Positions 16,521-25,888 of a DNA stretch of 64,000 nt are shown piece after piece. Location: assembly GCF_001077815.2 (NCBI RefSeq), contig NZ_CP011310.1:1860001-1924000 (forward strand). The letters are read 5' to 3'. Under the pieces are notes generated by a model. It made no database searches. It saw only the letters and a program-made list of their open reading frames with translations, and was not told the origin of the DNA. The translations under genes were made by a program, and so were the position numbers. Numbering within the stretch: the first letter of the stretch is position 1; the number at the start of each line of letters is the position of its first letter. The stretch comes from Aurantiacibacter atlanticus. GTDB taxonomy: Bacteria > Pseudomonadota > Alphaproteobacteria > Sphingomonadales > Sphingomonadaceae.

Positions 16521-17509
16521 CAAGCGAACTGCCCGCTGGGCTGCATGAATTCCTGCAACAGGCCGGTTGGGAGGGCGCACAAATTGCGCCATTGCCCGGC
16601 GATGCCAGCTTCCGCCGCTATTTCCGCATCCGCCGGAATGATGATCGCGCAATGTTGATGGATGCGCCGCCGCCGCATGAAGACCCGCGCCCTTTTCTCC
16701 ATGTCGGCAAATGGCTGACAGCAAATGGCCTGCGCGCGCCTGCCATCTATGCAGAAGATGCAAATCGCGGTTTGGTGCTTATCGAGGATTTCGGACACGA
16801 CCGGATGCGTGATTGGCTGGATGATCATCCGGCTGAAGAGCGGCGTGCCTATGCCGATGCCATTTGCGCGCTTGTGAAATTGCACAAGCGCCCTCCAGGT
16901 CCGTTTGAATCTTATGCGCTGGAAACCTACCTGCGCGAAGTTTCCCTTTTTCCAGACTGGTTTTGCCCGGCGGCAGGTTTGAAAGTCGATGGAATGGGCT
17001 TTCTGGCTGCCTGGCGCGAGGTGCTTGGCCCGCTGCTGCTGCGCCAGCAACCGGGTGTGACGGTGCTGCGTGATTATCATGCGGAAAATATCATGCTGCT
17101 TGGCCCCAAAGGCGGGTATTCGGGAGAACAGGGTATCATTGATTTTCAGGATGCTCTGGTTGGCCACCCCGCCTATGACATTGTGTCGCTATTGCAGGAT
17201 GCCCGCCGCGATGTTTCACAAGGGCTGGAAGGCGACATGCTCGACCTTTATCGTTCGCGTATTGAAACGGGCGTGGATTTCGATGCGGATTACGCCCGCC
17301 TCGGCGCGCAACGAAATGCCAAGATCGTTGGCATTTTCGCGCGTTTGTGGAAGCGCGACAGCAAATCACGTTATCTCACCATGATCCCGCGCGTATGGGA
17401 AGCGATGGAACGTGATCTTGCCCATCCTGCGCTTGAACCTGTGGCGCGTTGGTTTGATGCCAATGTACCCAAAGAAATGCGTGCAGCACATGGCGGGAAA
17501 TTGGGATGA
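16517..17509 (+). CDS. amgK: AmgK-type sugar kinase (MurNAc/GlcNAc anomeric kinase, APH fold)
   Basis: A 330-residue aminoglycoside-phosphotransferase-fold protein. Catalytic features are DYHAENIMLLG (about residue 186 onward) and the metal-binding IIDFQDALVGHPAYD. The directly following gene is a MurU-like nucleotidyltransferase; the pair AmgK-MurU is known to recycle MurNAc to UDP-MurNAc, bypassing MurA and therefore fosfomycin. I chose the ATG at 16517, which overlaps the tsaE stop (ATGA), over the in-frame ATG at 16499. Without the neighbour it would be only a generic phosphotransferase. Confidence 0.85.
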   Translation: MTSELPAGLHEFLQQAGWEGAQIAPLPGDASFRRYFRIRRNDDRAMLMDAPPPHEDPRPFLHVGKWLTANGLRAPAIYAEDANRGLVLIEDFGHDRMRDWLDDHPAEERRAYADAICALVKLHKRPPGPFESYALETYLREVSLFPDWFCPAAGLKVDGMGFLAAWREVLGPLLLRQQPGVTVLRDYHAENIMLLGPKGGYSGEQGIIDFQDALVGHPAYDIVSLLQDARRDVSQGLEGDMLDLYRSRIETGVDFDADYARLGAQRNAKIVGIFARLWKRDSKSRYLTMIPRVWEAMERDLAHPALEPVARWFDANVPKEMRAAHGGKLG

Positions 17510-18222
17510 GCACACTGGTTTCGGATACGGCGATGGTGTTGGCCGCAGGCATGGGAAAACGCATGCGACCGCTGACAGCCAGTCAGCCAAAACCGATGGT
17601 GCGCGTAGCAGGCAAACCGTTGATCGACCACACGCTCGATCGTTTGGCCGATGCTGGCATAAAACGGGCCGTCGTCAATGTGCACTATCTGCCTGAAAAT
17701 CTGGAAACGCATCTGAAGGGTCGTGCTTCGCCGGCTATCACGATATCGGATGAACGATCGCAGTTGCTGGAAACTGGCGGTGGCCTGGTCAAGGCGCAGG
17801 ATCAGCTGCCTGATCTGTTCTTTTGCCTCAATTCCGATAATATCTGGCTTGACGGTCCGCGCGATTGCTTTGCCGATCTGTCGGCCATGTGGGATGAAGA
17901 CCGGATGGATGCGCTGTTGCTGCTTGTCCCGCATAAGGGTGCGCATAATTTTCGAGGGCTGGGTGATTTCTCGATGGATCCATCGGGCCGTGTTAGCCGC
18001 CGGACAGAAGCACGCCTTGCGCCTTTTGTTTTCACCGGCATTCAGTTGATGTCAAAGCGGCTATTGCGCGACACGCCCGAAGGGCCGTTCTCGACCAACA
18101 TCCTGTGGAGTCGCGCCATCGAAGAAGGGCGGCTTTTCGGCGTTCCATTCACCGGTCAATGGTTTGAAGTCGGCACGCCTGAAGCGATTGGCCCCACAGA
18201 AGCTGCTCTGCGGAATGGCTGA
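17506..18222 (+). CDS. murU: MurU-type nucleotidyltransferase (MurNAc-1-phosphate uridylyltransferase)
   Basis: A 238-residue sugar-phosphate nucleotidyltransferase. The N-terminal signature MVLAAGMGKRMRPLTASQPKP binds the nucleotide and magnesium; further motifs are PLIDHTLDRLADAGI, VNVHYLPENLE, LNSDNIW and WFEVGTPEAI. MurU makes UDP-MurNAc from MurNAc-1-P and UTP, the second step after AmgK. The 4-base overlap with amgK and 8-base overlap with addB make it part of the same run. A role as a general mannose- or glucose-1-P uridylyltransferase is less likely given the partner. Confidence 0.87.
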   Translation: MSTLVSDTAMVLAAGMGKRMRPLTASQPKPMVRVAGKPLIDHTLDRLADAGIKRAVVNVHYLPENLETHLKGRASPAITISDERSQLLETGGGLVKAQDQLPDLFFCLNSDNIWLDGPRDCFADLSAMWDEDRMDALLLLVPHKGAHNFRGLGDFSMDPSGRVSRRTEARLAPFVFTGIQLMSKRLLRDTPEGPFSTNILWSRAIEEGRLFGVPFTGQWFEVGTPEAIGPTEAALRNG

Positions 18223-21202
18223 GCAAGGCCGGCCGAATGTCTATTCCATCGCCGCCCATCGCGGCTTTGCCGATGCGCTGGTGGCAGGGCTGGTGCCGCG
18301 TTATGCAGAGGAACATTTCGGTCTTGCAAGGCTGACGCTGCTGCTGCCTTCCGCCCGTGCGGCGCGCACGCTTTCAGAAGCTTTCGTGCGCTACGCGGGT
18401 GCCAGCGGCACGTCCGGGCTGCTTATGCCGCGCATGGTTATGGTGGGCGATCTTGACCTTGATGAGGCGCTTGGGCCGCTGTTTGATTCGTTGGGTGCGG
18501 GCGGGGCGATTCCGCCGGCTGCCGACCCGGTGCGGCGTTGGCTGCGGCTTGCGCAATTCATCGGCGAAGCGTCGCAATCGTTGAGAAGGGAGGCGCTGAC
18601 AGCCAATGCCCGTCTGCGCCTCGCCCGCGACATCGGCACGGCGATGGATCGCTTGCAGGTCGAGGAAATCGACATTGAGAGCCTCTGGGAAGAGCGGATT
18701 CTGAATGCGTTGGAGGACAATGCTCGCCATTGGACGCAGAATACCAAGCTTCTCTACGCCGTGAGCGCCATGTGGCGGGCTGAGCTTGAAGAGCGCGGTG
18801 AGCTTGATGCTGCTTCGCGCCGCAACCGTCTGTTCCGCGCCGCGGCAGAGAGGATGCGCGACAATCCGCCTGCGACGCCGTTCGTGGCGGCAGGTGTCAC
18901 CAGCGCGGCTCCTGCGCTTGCGCGCCTGCTGCGCACCATATCGCAATTGCCTAATGGCGCGGTGGTGTTGCCCGATCTCGACCTGTCGATGGATGAGGCG
19001 GTGTGGGATGAACTGGGCGGGGCGGGCGATCCCACCAGCGATACGCCGTTTGCCAAGGGTGATGCCGTCACCCATCCGCAATATCATCTCAAGCTGCTCC
19101 TTAACCGCATGGGTGTGGCGCCTGGTGAAGTGCAGCAATGGCACCGCGCCGGACTGAGCAAAGGCCCGCCCGAACGTAGCCACGCCATCTCCAGCCTATT
19201 CCTGCCCCCTGAAGCGAGCAAGGCATGGGTCGATCTTTCGGCGCAAAAGCGGCGCATGTCAGGGGTACGATTGGTCGAAACCGCCAATCCAGAGGAGGAA
19301 GCGCAGGCCATCGCGCTGCTGGTGCGCGAAGCATTGGAAGGACCTGAAAAGCGGGTGTCTGTTGTCACCCCAGATCGCGGGCTGGCCGCGCGCGTGGCGC
19401 AGCATTTGCGTCGCTGGGACATCGTGGCTGATGATTCTGCCGGTCGCCCTCTTTCGCAAACTGCGGCAGGGCGAGTGCTGCTGCTGCTGGCAGAAGTCTG
19501 TGAAGAGACCGCTGCGCCGGTTCCGCTGATGGCGTTGTTGCAACATCCGCTGGTTGGCGCGGGTGATGGCCGGCCGGAATGGCTCGGCAATACACGCGCG
19601 CTTGAGCTCAAGCTGCGCGGTCCGCGCAAAGAACCCGGCTTGCCCCCGCTTCGCAAATTAGCAAGGGACGCGAAGGTAGAAGAGTGGTTCAACGTGGTGG
19701 AGGCCGTGCTCACTCCGCTGTTGGTTGGTGAGAGGGAGGGCGAGCACGGCCTTTCCGAATGGCTCGACCTGTTGACCCAGGCGGGCGAAAATCTTTGCGG
19801 TGAAAACCTGTGGGCGCGCGAAGATGGGCGCGCCTTGTCTGGCTTTATCGAGGAAATGCGCCTGCATGCGCGCGATGTCCCGGTCACGCTCAAAGCGGCC
19901 GATCTGCCCTCCGCCTTGCGCGATGCGATGGATCTGGTGGCAGTGCGGCCGCCCTATGGCGGGCATTCACGGGTAGCTATCTACGGTTTGCTGGAAGCGC
20001 GCATGACCCGTGCAGACATGGTGATCTGTGGCGGCCTGAACGAAGGGGTGTGGCCGCCGCGTCCCGCGACCGACCCGCTGCTGGCCCCTGCCGTGCTGCG
20101 CGCGCTTGGGGTGCCGGGTGCGGATTTCCGCATAGGGCTTTCGGCGCATGACCTTGCCGGCGCACTTGGAGCACCCGAAGTGGTGTTGAGCAGGGCACGG
20201 CGCGATGTGGCGGGTCCGGCAATTGCATCGCGTTTCCTGTTGCGCGTGCGCGCTTTGCTGGGCGGAGATCTAGTGGAGCGGCACGAGGATCAGGAGCTGC
20301 CGCAACTCGCCCGCGCGCTTGATGGGCAATATAGGATGGCGCCCCATCCGCGCCCAGAACCACGGCCGGATGCGCTGCAACGCCGCGAGGATATCAGCGT
20401 AACTGCGCTCGATCGGCTGCGCTCCGATCCGTATGAATTTTACGCCAGCAAGATCTTGCGCCTGCCAGAGCTGGATTTGCTCGATGCTGAACCAGGCCCT
20501 GCGTGGCAGGGCAGCCTGGCACACGCCATTCTCGAAGACTGGCACGCTGGAAAAGGCAGCCTGGATGAGCTGGCTGACCTCCATTTGCGCGAACTTTCCG
20601 CCCATCCGCTGCTCAGTGCCTTGTGGCGTCCGCGGCTGCTGCGGGCATTGGAATGGGTGGAAGTGGAACTCGCAGCAAATCCCGCCCGCAAACCTGCCAA
20701 ATGGGAGGCGTGGGGGGAAATGACGGTCGATGGCATTCGCATTTTCGGCAAGGCAGACCGGATTGACAGGCTGGCCGATGGATCGCTGGCGGTGGTCGAT
20801 TACAAGACTGGCTCTCCGCCCACCGGCAAGCAAGTGCAGCAAGGCTATGCCTTGCAATTGGGCACAATCGCCCTGATCCTGCGCGATGGCAATTTCGATG
20901 GACTGTCCGGCCGTGCCACCTGTTTTGAATACATCTCGCTCGGCAAGGCTAAAGTAAAAGACCATCCGACCGGATTTGGTTATGTCACTACACCCTTGCT
21001 GGAAGGAAGAAAATCCACAGGCATTCCCCCGGCTGATTTCCTGCCGGAATCCGAGAGGTTTCTGCACGAAGCCCTGTCGCGCTGGATTTTGGGGACCGAA
21101 CCTTTCACCGCGCGGCTCAACCCAGATGCGCCGGGTTATTCAACCTATGATCAGCTGATGCGTCTGGCCGAATGGCAAAGCCAACAAGACGGTGCGGTAT
21201 GA
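18215..21202 (+). CDS. addB: Double-strand-break repair protein AddB
   Basis: The non-helicase nuclease subunit of the AddAB helicase-nuclease, which processes double-strand ends for RecA loading. It has 995 residues: an inactivated helicase-like N-terminal part (YSIAAHRGFADALVAGL) and a C-terminal PD-(D/E)XK nuclease with ALDRLRSDPYEFYASKIL, GSLAHAILEDWH and VVDYKTGSPP (about residue 861). I took the ATG at 18215, overlapping the murU stop; the open frame from 18164 lies inside murU. It overlaps addA by 4 bases. Confidence 0.94.
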   Translation: MAEQGRPNVYSIAAHRGFADALVAGLVPRYAEEHFGLARLTLLLPSARAARTLSEAFVRYAGASGTSGLLMPRMVMVGDLDLDEALGPLFDSLGAGGAIPPAADPVRRWLRLAQFIGEASQSLRREALTANARLRLARDIGTAMDRLQVEEIDIESLWEERILNALEDNARHWTQNTKLLYAVSAMWRAELEERGELDAASRRNRLFRAAAERMRDNPPATPFVAAGVTSAAPALARLLRTISQLPNGAVVLPDLDLSMDEAVWDELGGAGDPTSDTPFAKGDAVTHPQYHLKLLLNRMGVAPGEVQQWHRAGLSKGPPERSHAISSLFLPPEASKAWVDLSAQKRRMSGVRLVETANPEEEAQAIALLVREALEGPEKRVSVVTPDRGLAARVAQHLRRWDIVADDSAGRPLSQTAAGRVLLLLAEVCEETAAPVPLMALLQHPLVGAGDGRPEWLGNTRALELKLRGPRKEPGLPPLRKLARDAKVEEWFNVVEAVLTPLLVGEREGEHGLSEWLDLLTQAGENLCGENLWAREDGRALSGFIEEMRLHARDVPVTLKAADLPSALRDAMDLVAVRPPYGGHSRVAIYGLLEARMTRADMVICGGLNEGVWPPRPATDPLLAPAVLRALGVPGADFRIGLSAHDLAGALGAPEVVLSRARRDVAGPAIASRFLLRVRALLGGDLVERHEDQELPQLARALDGQYRMAPHPRPEPRPDALQRREDISVTALDRLRSDPYEFYASKILRLPELDLLDAEPGPAWQGSLAHAILEDWHAGKGSLDELADLHLRELSAHPLLSALWRPRLLRALEWVEVELAANPARKPAKWEAWGEMTVDGIRIFGKADRIDRLADGSLAVVDYKTGSPPTGKQVQQGYALQLGTIALILRDGNFDGLSGRATCFEYISLGKAKVKDHPTGFGYVTTPLLEGRKSTGIPPADFLPESERFLHEALSRWILGTEPFTARLNPDAPGYSTYDQLMRLAEWQSQQDGAV

Positions 21203-24200
21203 GCGGCAAGGTCTTTCCGCTACAGGATAATCAGCGGGATGCGGTGGAACCTGCCGACAGCGTTTGGCTTTCTGCCAGCGCAGGTACCGGCAAAACGCAG
21301 GTGTTGTCGGCGCGCGTACTGCGGCTGTTGCTGACGGCGGGCGTTCAGCCTGACCAGATATTGTGCCTCACTTTTACAAAGGCAGGGGCGGCGGAAATGG
21401 CCACCCGCGTCAATGAAGTTCTGGCAAACTGGGTGCGTATGCCCGCCACCGAACTTGCCCAGCAGCTTGATCGGATTGGCGCGGATATGGATGATGCCAC
21501 TATCGCCCGTGCCCGCACGCTATTTGCAGGCGTGCTTGATTGCCCGGGCGGTGGCCTTCGCATCGATACGATACACGCCTTTGCCCAATGGTTGCTGTCC
21601 GCATTCCCGGAAGAGGCAGGCCTGATCCCCGGCACGCGTCCGATGGAAGACCGCGACCGCACATTGCTGGCAGAACGAGTGTTGCGTGAATTGCTCGTGC
21701 AATGGCAAGTCAGCGATCCTGCTGCCATTGCCACGCTGGAAACGCTTTCACTTCGTATGGGGCATGACGGGGCAAAAGCCTGGCTGATGCGCTGCGCGAT
21801 GGCGCGTGAGGCTTGGTTTGGAGAAGGCGCATGGCAGCCGCCTATGGCGCAGCGCACAAAACAATTGCTGGGCCTGCCCGCTGATGCGAGCGCCGAAAGC
21901 CTTTCATCGCAATGTGAGGACGGTACCGCAGGAGTGGACCTTATCCGCAAGGTGATGTGGGCCTATGATGATTGGGGCGCGGCCAGTGGGAAGAAAGTTG
22001 CCGGTATCATTGGTGACTGGTTGCTCCTGCCATCGGCGGATCGGTTTACTGCCATCCCAACTCTGAAAACAGATATCTTCGCGAAGGAGGGCCATCTCAA
22101 GCATCAGGCCAACATGGCCAAGCGAAACGAATCGGTTGTCGCGCTGGGTCAGCAATTGCGGGAATGGCTGGATGCAGTTGCACGGGAAGCAATCCTGCTC
22201 GAACTGTCGAAATTCATCGCCCCAGCGCTGGAACTTGGTCGCAGCTTTGCGATCGAATGGGAGGAAGCGAAACAGCGCGAAGGGCTGGTCGATTTCGATG
22301 ACCTTATTCGGCGCGCGGCAAAATTGCTTGGCAATGCCGATATGTCGGCATGGATACGCTACAAGCTGGACCGCCGCTTCGATCACATCCTTGTTGACGA
22401 GGCGCAGGATACCAATGCTGAACAATGGGCCATCATTGATGCGTTGACCGATGATTTCTTTACCGGCGAAGGCCAGAAGGAAGGGCGCCAGCGAACCATT
22501 TTCGTAGTTGGCGATTACAAGCAGGCGATCTTCGGCTTTCAGGGCACAAGTCCGAAGAATTTCAGCCGTGCCTTCAACAAATACAAGGCCTTGCTTCGTG
22601 AACGTGCAGATAATGCGGTGCGCGCACGGCAGAATATTACTGCGCGCGAATTGCGCGATCTGGGGCTGGGCAGGTCCTATCGCACAGCGCGCAGTGTCCT
22701 CGAATTTGTTGATAATGCGATCAATGCCATCGGCCATGAAGCATTGGGCCTTGATCGCGCACCGGAACCGCATGTGGGTGATGATCGGCCCGGTCTTGTC
22801 ACTTTGTGGAAGCCTGTGCCGGCCATCGCCCAGGATGCTGATGAGGAGGAGGATGGGCCCGAAATCCGCGTTTCTGAAGCAGAGCTGCGCATGGCGGATA
22901 ACATCGCCCGGCAGGTTAAGCAGTGGCTTGATACAGGTTTTGCGCTGGCCAAGGGCGCTCCGCGCAATGCGACGCCGGGCGATATCATGGTACTGGTGCG
23001 CAAGCGCGGAGATCTTGTCGCACCCATTGTTGCGCGGTTGCACGCATTGGGTGTGCCTGTAGCAGGCGTCGATCGCCTGCGATTGGGCGCTCCGCTGGCG
23101 GTCAAGGATTTGATGGCGGCGTTGCGCTTTGCTGCCCAGCCGCGCGATGATCTTTCGCTCGCCTGCCTGCTGGTATCCCCGATTTTTGGCTGGTCGCAAG
23201 ATCAATTGCTCGAACACGGTTATCGCCCGAAGGACCGGTCCTTGTGGGATCATTTGCGCAGCAGCACCGATGCTGACGTCATGGCGGCAACCGACAGATT
23301 GCGGGCCCTGCTGGCGCGCGCCGATTTCGATACGCCGCAGACCTTGCTGCACTGGATGCTGGTTGGTTCGTGGCAGGCGCGTTCAAGGCTCGTGGCACGC
23401 CTCGGGACAGAGGCGAATGACCCGATTGATGAATTGCTCAACGCCGCGTTGCAATTTGCTTCTGCCAATACGCCCAGCTTGCAGGGTTTCATCCGCTGGT
23501 TCGATGCCGGTGACGGGGAACTGAAACGCGAGGCTGAAGGGGCTGGCGGACAGGTGCGGGTGATGACTGTGCACGGGTCCAAGGGTTTACAGGCACCCAT
23601 CGTTATTCTTGCCGATGCCTGCGGCGATCCCGATGCCGCGCGTCCATCCGGCCTTGATCTTGAAGAAATATTGCCCGGCGCAGACGGCGGGCGAAAGTTG
23701 CCGCTGCCGCCTTTGTCTTCTGATTTGCGCGTAGGGCGGATTGCAGAGGTGGCAGAGGCTGCCAAGACCGCAGAACGGCAGGAACATTGGCGGCTGCTTT
23801 ATGTCGCCATGACCCGCGCTGAAGAGGCGCTGTTTATCGGTGGCGCGCTGCGCAAGAAGGATAAGGACCAGCCCAAGCCCGACAGCTGGTTTGCAAGGCT
23901 GGAGCCATTGTTCAATGATGAATGGCTGGAGGATCCCATCTGGTGTGCGCGGGCAGAGCTTGGCGCACGTGCCGATCCAGTAGAAAGCCGCAGTCAGGCC
24001 GACCTTGCCTTACCGATGGTGCTGCCCGATTGGGCAAAACGGCCCGTGGGTGAAGAATCGCGTCCGCCCCGGCCACTTGCGCCCTCTGCCAGTTCGGATG
24101 ATCTCAGCGCGGATCCCCCGCTTGCCCCCCAGCAGGCGGCAATTGCGGCACGGCGCGGCGTGCTGATCCATGCCTTGCTTGAACGTCTGCCCGATGTTCC

Positions 24201-24675
24201 GCACGAAATGCGCACCAGCGGGGGCCGCGCATGGCTTGAAAGGCATGGTCAGGAGTTGTCATCCACTGAGCGGGAGGAGATGCTGGAGCAAGCCCTGTCC
24301 GTGCTCGATCACCCTGATTGGCGCGCATTGTTCGGGCCGGACGCGCTGGCCGAAGTGCCGCTTGCCGCAACAATTGGCGAACAGGTGATCGCGGGCACGG
24401 CAGACCGGTTACTCGTCACCGCGGAAAAGGTGCTGGTCGCTGATTTCAAAACCGCCCGCAGACCGCCTGCCTCACTGGAGGAGGTTCCGCGCTCCACTCT
24501 GGCACAAATGGCGGCCTATGCCGCTGCGCTGGGCGTAATCTACCCTGATCGCGTGGTCGAAGCCGCGGTGCTTTATACACAGGTCCCGCAATTGATCGCC
24601 ATTCCGGCAGAGCTGTTGCAGCGGTTTCGCCCCGGCCAGAATGCGCGATCCGATACACAGGCTGTGAACGGCTGA
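21199..24675 (+). CDS. addA: Double-strand-break repair helicase-nuclease AddA
   Basis: A UvrD-type helicase fused to a RecB-like nuclease, 1158 residues. Motif I is SASAGTGKTQVLSARVL (about residues 24-40), motif II LVDEAQDTN, motif III VVGDYKQAIFGFQG, motif IV region GRSYRTARSV, motif V VMTVHGSKGLQAPIVIL and motif VI LYVAMTRAEEAL. The C-terminal nuclease has GTADRLL and VADFKTARRP (near residue 1080). The start ATG at 21199 overlaps the addB stop. The order addB-addA-trxA is common in alphaproteobacteria. Confidence 0.96.
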   Translation: MSGKVFPLQDNQRDAVEPADSVWLSASAGTGKTQVLSARVLRLLLTAGVQPDQILCLTFTKAGAAEMATRVNEVLANWVRMPATELAQQLDRIGADMDDATIARARTLFAGVLDCPGGGLRIDTIHAFAQWLLSAFPEEAGLIPGTRPMEDRDRTLLAERVLRELLVQWQVSDPAAIATLETLSLRMGHDGAKAWLMRCAMAREAWFGEGAWQPPMAQRTKQLLGLPADASAESLSSQCEDGTAGVDLIRKVMWAYDDWGAASGKKVAGIIGDWLLLPSADRFTAIPTLKTDIFAKEGHLKHQANMAKRNESVVALGQQLREWLDAVAREAILLELSKFIAPALELGRSFAIEWEEAKQREGLVDFDDLIRRAAKLLGNADMSAWIRYKLDRRFDHILVDEAQDTNAEQWAIIDALTDDFFTGEGQKEGRQRTIFVVGDYKQAIFGFQGTSPKNFSRAFNKYKALLRERADNAVRARQNITARELRDLGLGRSYRTARSVLEFVDNAINAIGHEALGLDRAPEPHVGDDRPGLVTLWKPVPAIAQDADEEEDGPEIRVSEAELRMADNIARQVKQWLDTGFALAKGAPRNATPGDIMVLVRKRGDLVAPIVARLHALGVPVAGVDRLRLGAPLAVKDLMAALRFAAQPRDDLSLACLLVSPIFGWSQDQLLEHGYRPKDRSLWDHLRSSTDADVMAATDRLRALLARADFDTPQTLLHWMLVGSWQARSRLVARLGTEANDPIDELLNAALQFASANTPSLQGFIRWFDAGDGELKREAEGAGGQVRVMTVHGSKGLQAPIVILADACGDPDAARPSGLDLEEILPGADGGRKLPLPPLSSDLRVGRIAEVAEAAKTAERQEHWRLLYVAMTRAEEALFIGGALRKKDKDQPKPDSWFARLEPLFNDEWLEDPIWCARAELGARADPVESRSQADLALPMVLPDWAKRPVGEESRPPRPLAPSASSDDLSADPPLAPQQAAIAARRGVLIHALLERLPDVPHEMRTSGGRAWLERHGQELSSTEREEMLEQALSVLDHPDWRALFGPDALAEVPLAATIGEQVIAGTADRLLVTAEKVLVADFKTARRPPASLEEVPRSTLAQMAAYAAALGVIYPDRVVEAAVLYTQVPQLIAIPAELLQRFRPGQNARSDTQAVNG

Positions 24676-24755
24676 AGGAAAGCTATCGCGTGCCAACCGT
24701 TGTCTGTTTACGAAGTGTCCCCAATTAGGGGTGCGAGCAGTTAGGAGAAGCCATC

Positions 24756-25076
24756 ATGGCTACCAAGAATGTTACCGACGGCAGCTTCCAGGCCGATGTT
24801 CTCGATTCAGACAAGCCTGTTCTGGTGGATTTCTGGGCTGACTGGTGCGGCCCGTGCAAGATGATTGCGCCCGCATTGGAAGAATTGTCTGAAGAATTGT
24901 CCGACAAGGTCACCATCGCGAAGATGGACATCATGGAAAACCCTGAGGTTCCGGGCAAGATGGGCGTCCAGTCGATCCCGTTCCTCGTATTGTTCAAGGA
25001 TGGCCAGCCTGTCGCCCAGCAGATGGGTGCAGCGCCGAAAAATGCACTGAAAGGCTGGTTGGAAGGCGAGCTTTAA
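24756..25076 (+). CDS. trxA: Thioredoxin
   Basis: A small thiol-disulfide reductant of 106 residues with the canonical active site WCGPCK (Cys31 and Cys34), the preceding FWADWCGPC context and the cis-Pro loop GVQSIPFLVLF. It keeps cytoplasmic proteins reduced and may serve the peroxiredoxin at 11545. A strong site (AGGAGA) precedes the ATG. Its stop codon overlaps the stop of the convergent phosphatase gene by 4 bases, so there is no room for a separate terminator. Confidence 0.97.
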   Translation: MATKNVTDGSFQADVLDSDKPVLVDFWADWCGPCKMIAPALEELSEELSDKVTIAKMDIMENPEVPGKMGVQSIPFLVLFKDGQPVAQQMGAAPKNALKGWLEGEL

Positions 25077-25888
25077 GCTTGCCCGAGCGCGTTCAATCGC
25101 GTCACCATATCATCCCATAATTGCGGAGTGGCCGCGCCGACAAGTCCGGTGCGGCCAATTTCGTCTACCCGATATGGTGAACCATCAAGCCGTGCGGCCT
25201 TGCCGCCTGCCTCGTTAAGCCACAACACGCCCGCCGCGTGATCCCATGCCAGCGTGCGTTCAAAAATCGAAACATCATTGGCACCCAGCGCAAGGCGTGG
25301 ATATTGTTCCGCCGCGCAATAAGGAATGTCGGTAAGCGTGTAATGCAGGGCGATATGCGACCGCATCGCCTCACGCTGCGCTTCTTCCATGAATATGAGC
25401 GAAATGGCAGCAACAGGCGGTGTTTCACCTGTCTCGCGGGCGAAAACCCTGTCTTTCCCGATAAATGCACCTTTACCGCGCTGGGCCACGCAAAATCGGC
25501 CCGACAGGCAATCGTAAATCCAGCCGGTTACTGCTTCCCCGCCCGATGCCATCGCCACCAAGATCCCGAAGGGTTCTCGGCCGTTGGCAAAATTGCGGGT
25601 GCCGTCGATTGGATCGACAATCCAGCAGTCGCCTTTCAGCCCATCCAGAACCGCTGGATCGGCATGCGCCGATTCCTCGCCCACAAAAGCAAGGCCCGGG
25701 ATGATCCTTTCCAGTCTTTCGCGGAGCATGGCTTCAGACTCCCTGTCGGCAATGGTGACCGGGTCATCGCCGCCCTTGTCCATGATATCCTGCGCCGCAA
25801 GATTGCGGAAACGCGGCAGGATGACTTTGTCCGAAACTTCGCGCAGCAAATCTTCGATTGCGAGATGGAATGCGCTTATGTCATTCAA
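25073..25888 (-). CDS. Inositol monophosphatase family protein (HisN-like phosphatase)
   Basis: A lithium-sensitive metal-dependent sugar phosphatase fold, 271 residues. Motifs are DPVTIADRESE, GEESAHADP, the catalytic WIVDPIDGTRNFANG, and late WDHAAGVLWLNEAGG. Candidate roles are histidinol-phosphate phosphatase (HisN) or inositol-1-phosphatase; the sequence does not decide. The start is taken as TTG at 25888, overlapping the argJ stop (TTGA), because the ATG further upstream lies deep in argJ and adds residues absent from the family. It is co-transcribed with argJ. Confidence 0.86.
   Translation of the reverse strand: MNDISAFHLAIEDLLREVSDKVILPRFRNLAAQDIMDKGGDDPVTIADRESEAMLRERLERIIPGLAFVGEESAHADPAVLDGLKGDCWIVDPIDGTRNFANGREPFGILVAMASGGEAVTGWIYDCLSGRFCVAQRGKGAFIGKDRVFARETGETPPVAAISLIFMEEAQREAMRSHIALHYTLTDIPYCAAEQYPRLALGANDVSIFERTLAWDHAAGVLWLNEAGGKAARLDGSPYRVDEIGRTGLVGAATPQLWDDMVTRLNALGQA

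Noticed and set aside
21904..23352. Long minus-strand frame (482 codons) opposite addA
   Set aside because: Antisense shadow of addA; the plus strand carries all helicase motifs.
25060..25090. Terminator between trxA and the convergent phosphatase gene
   Set aside because: Stops overlap by 4 bases and only the short AAGCTT palindrome is present; no hairpin with T-run.
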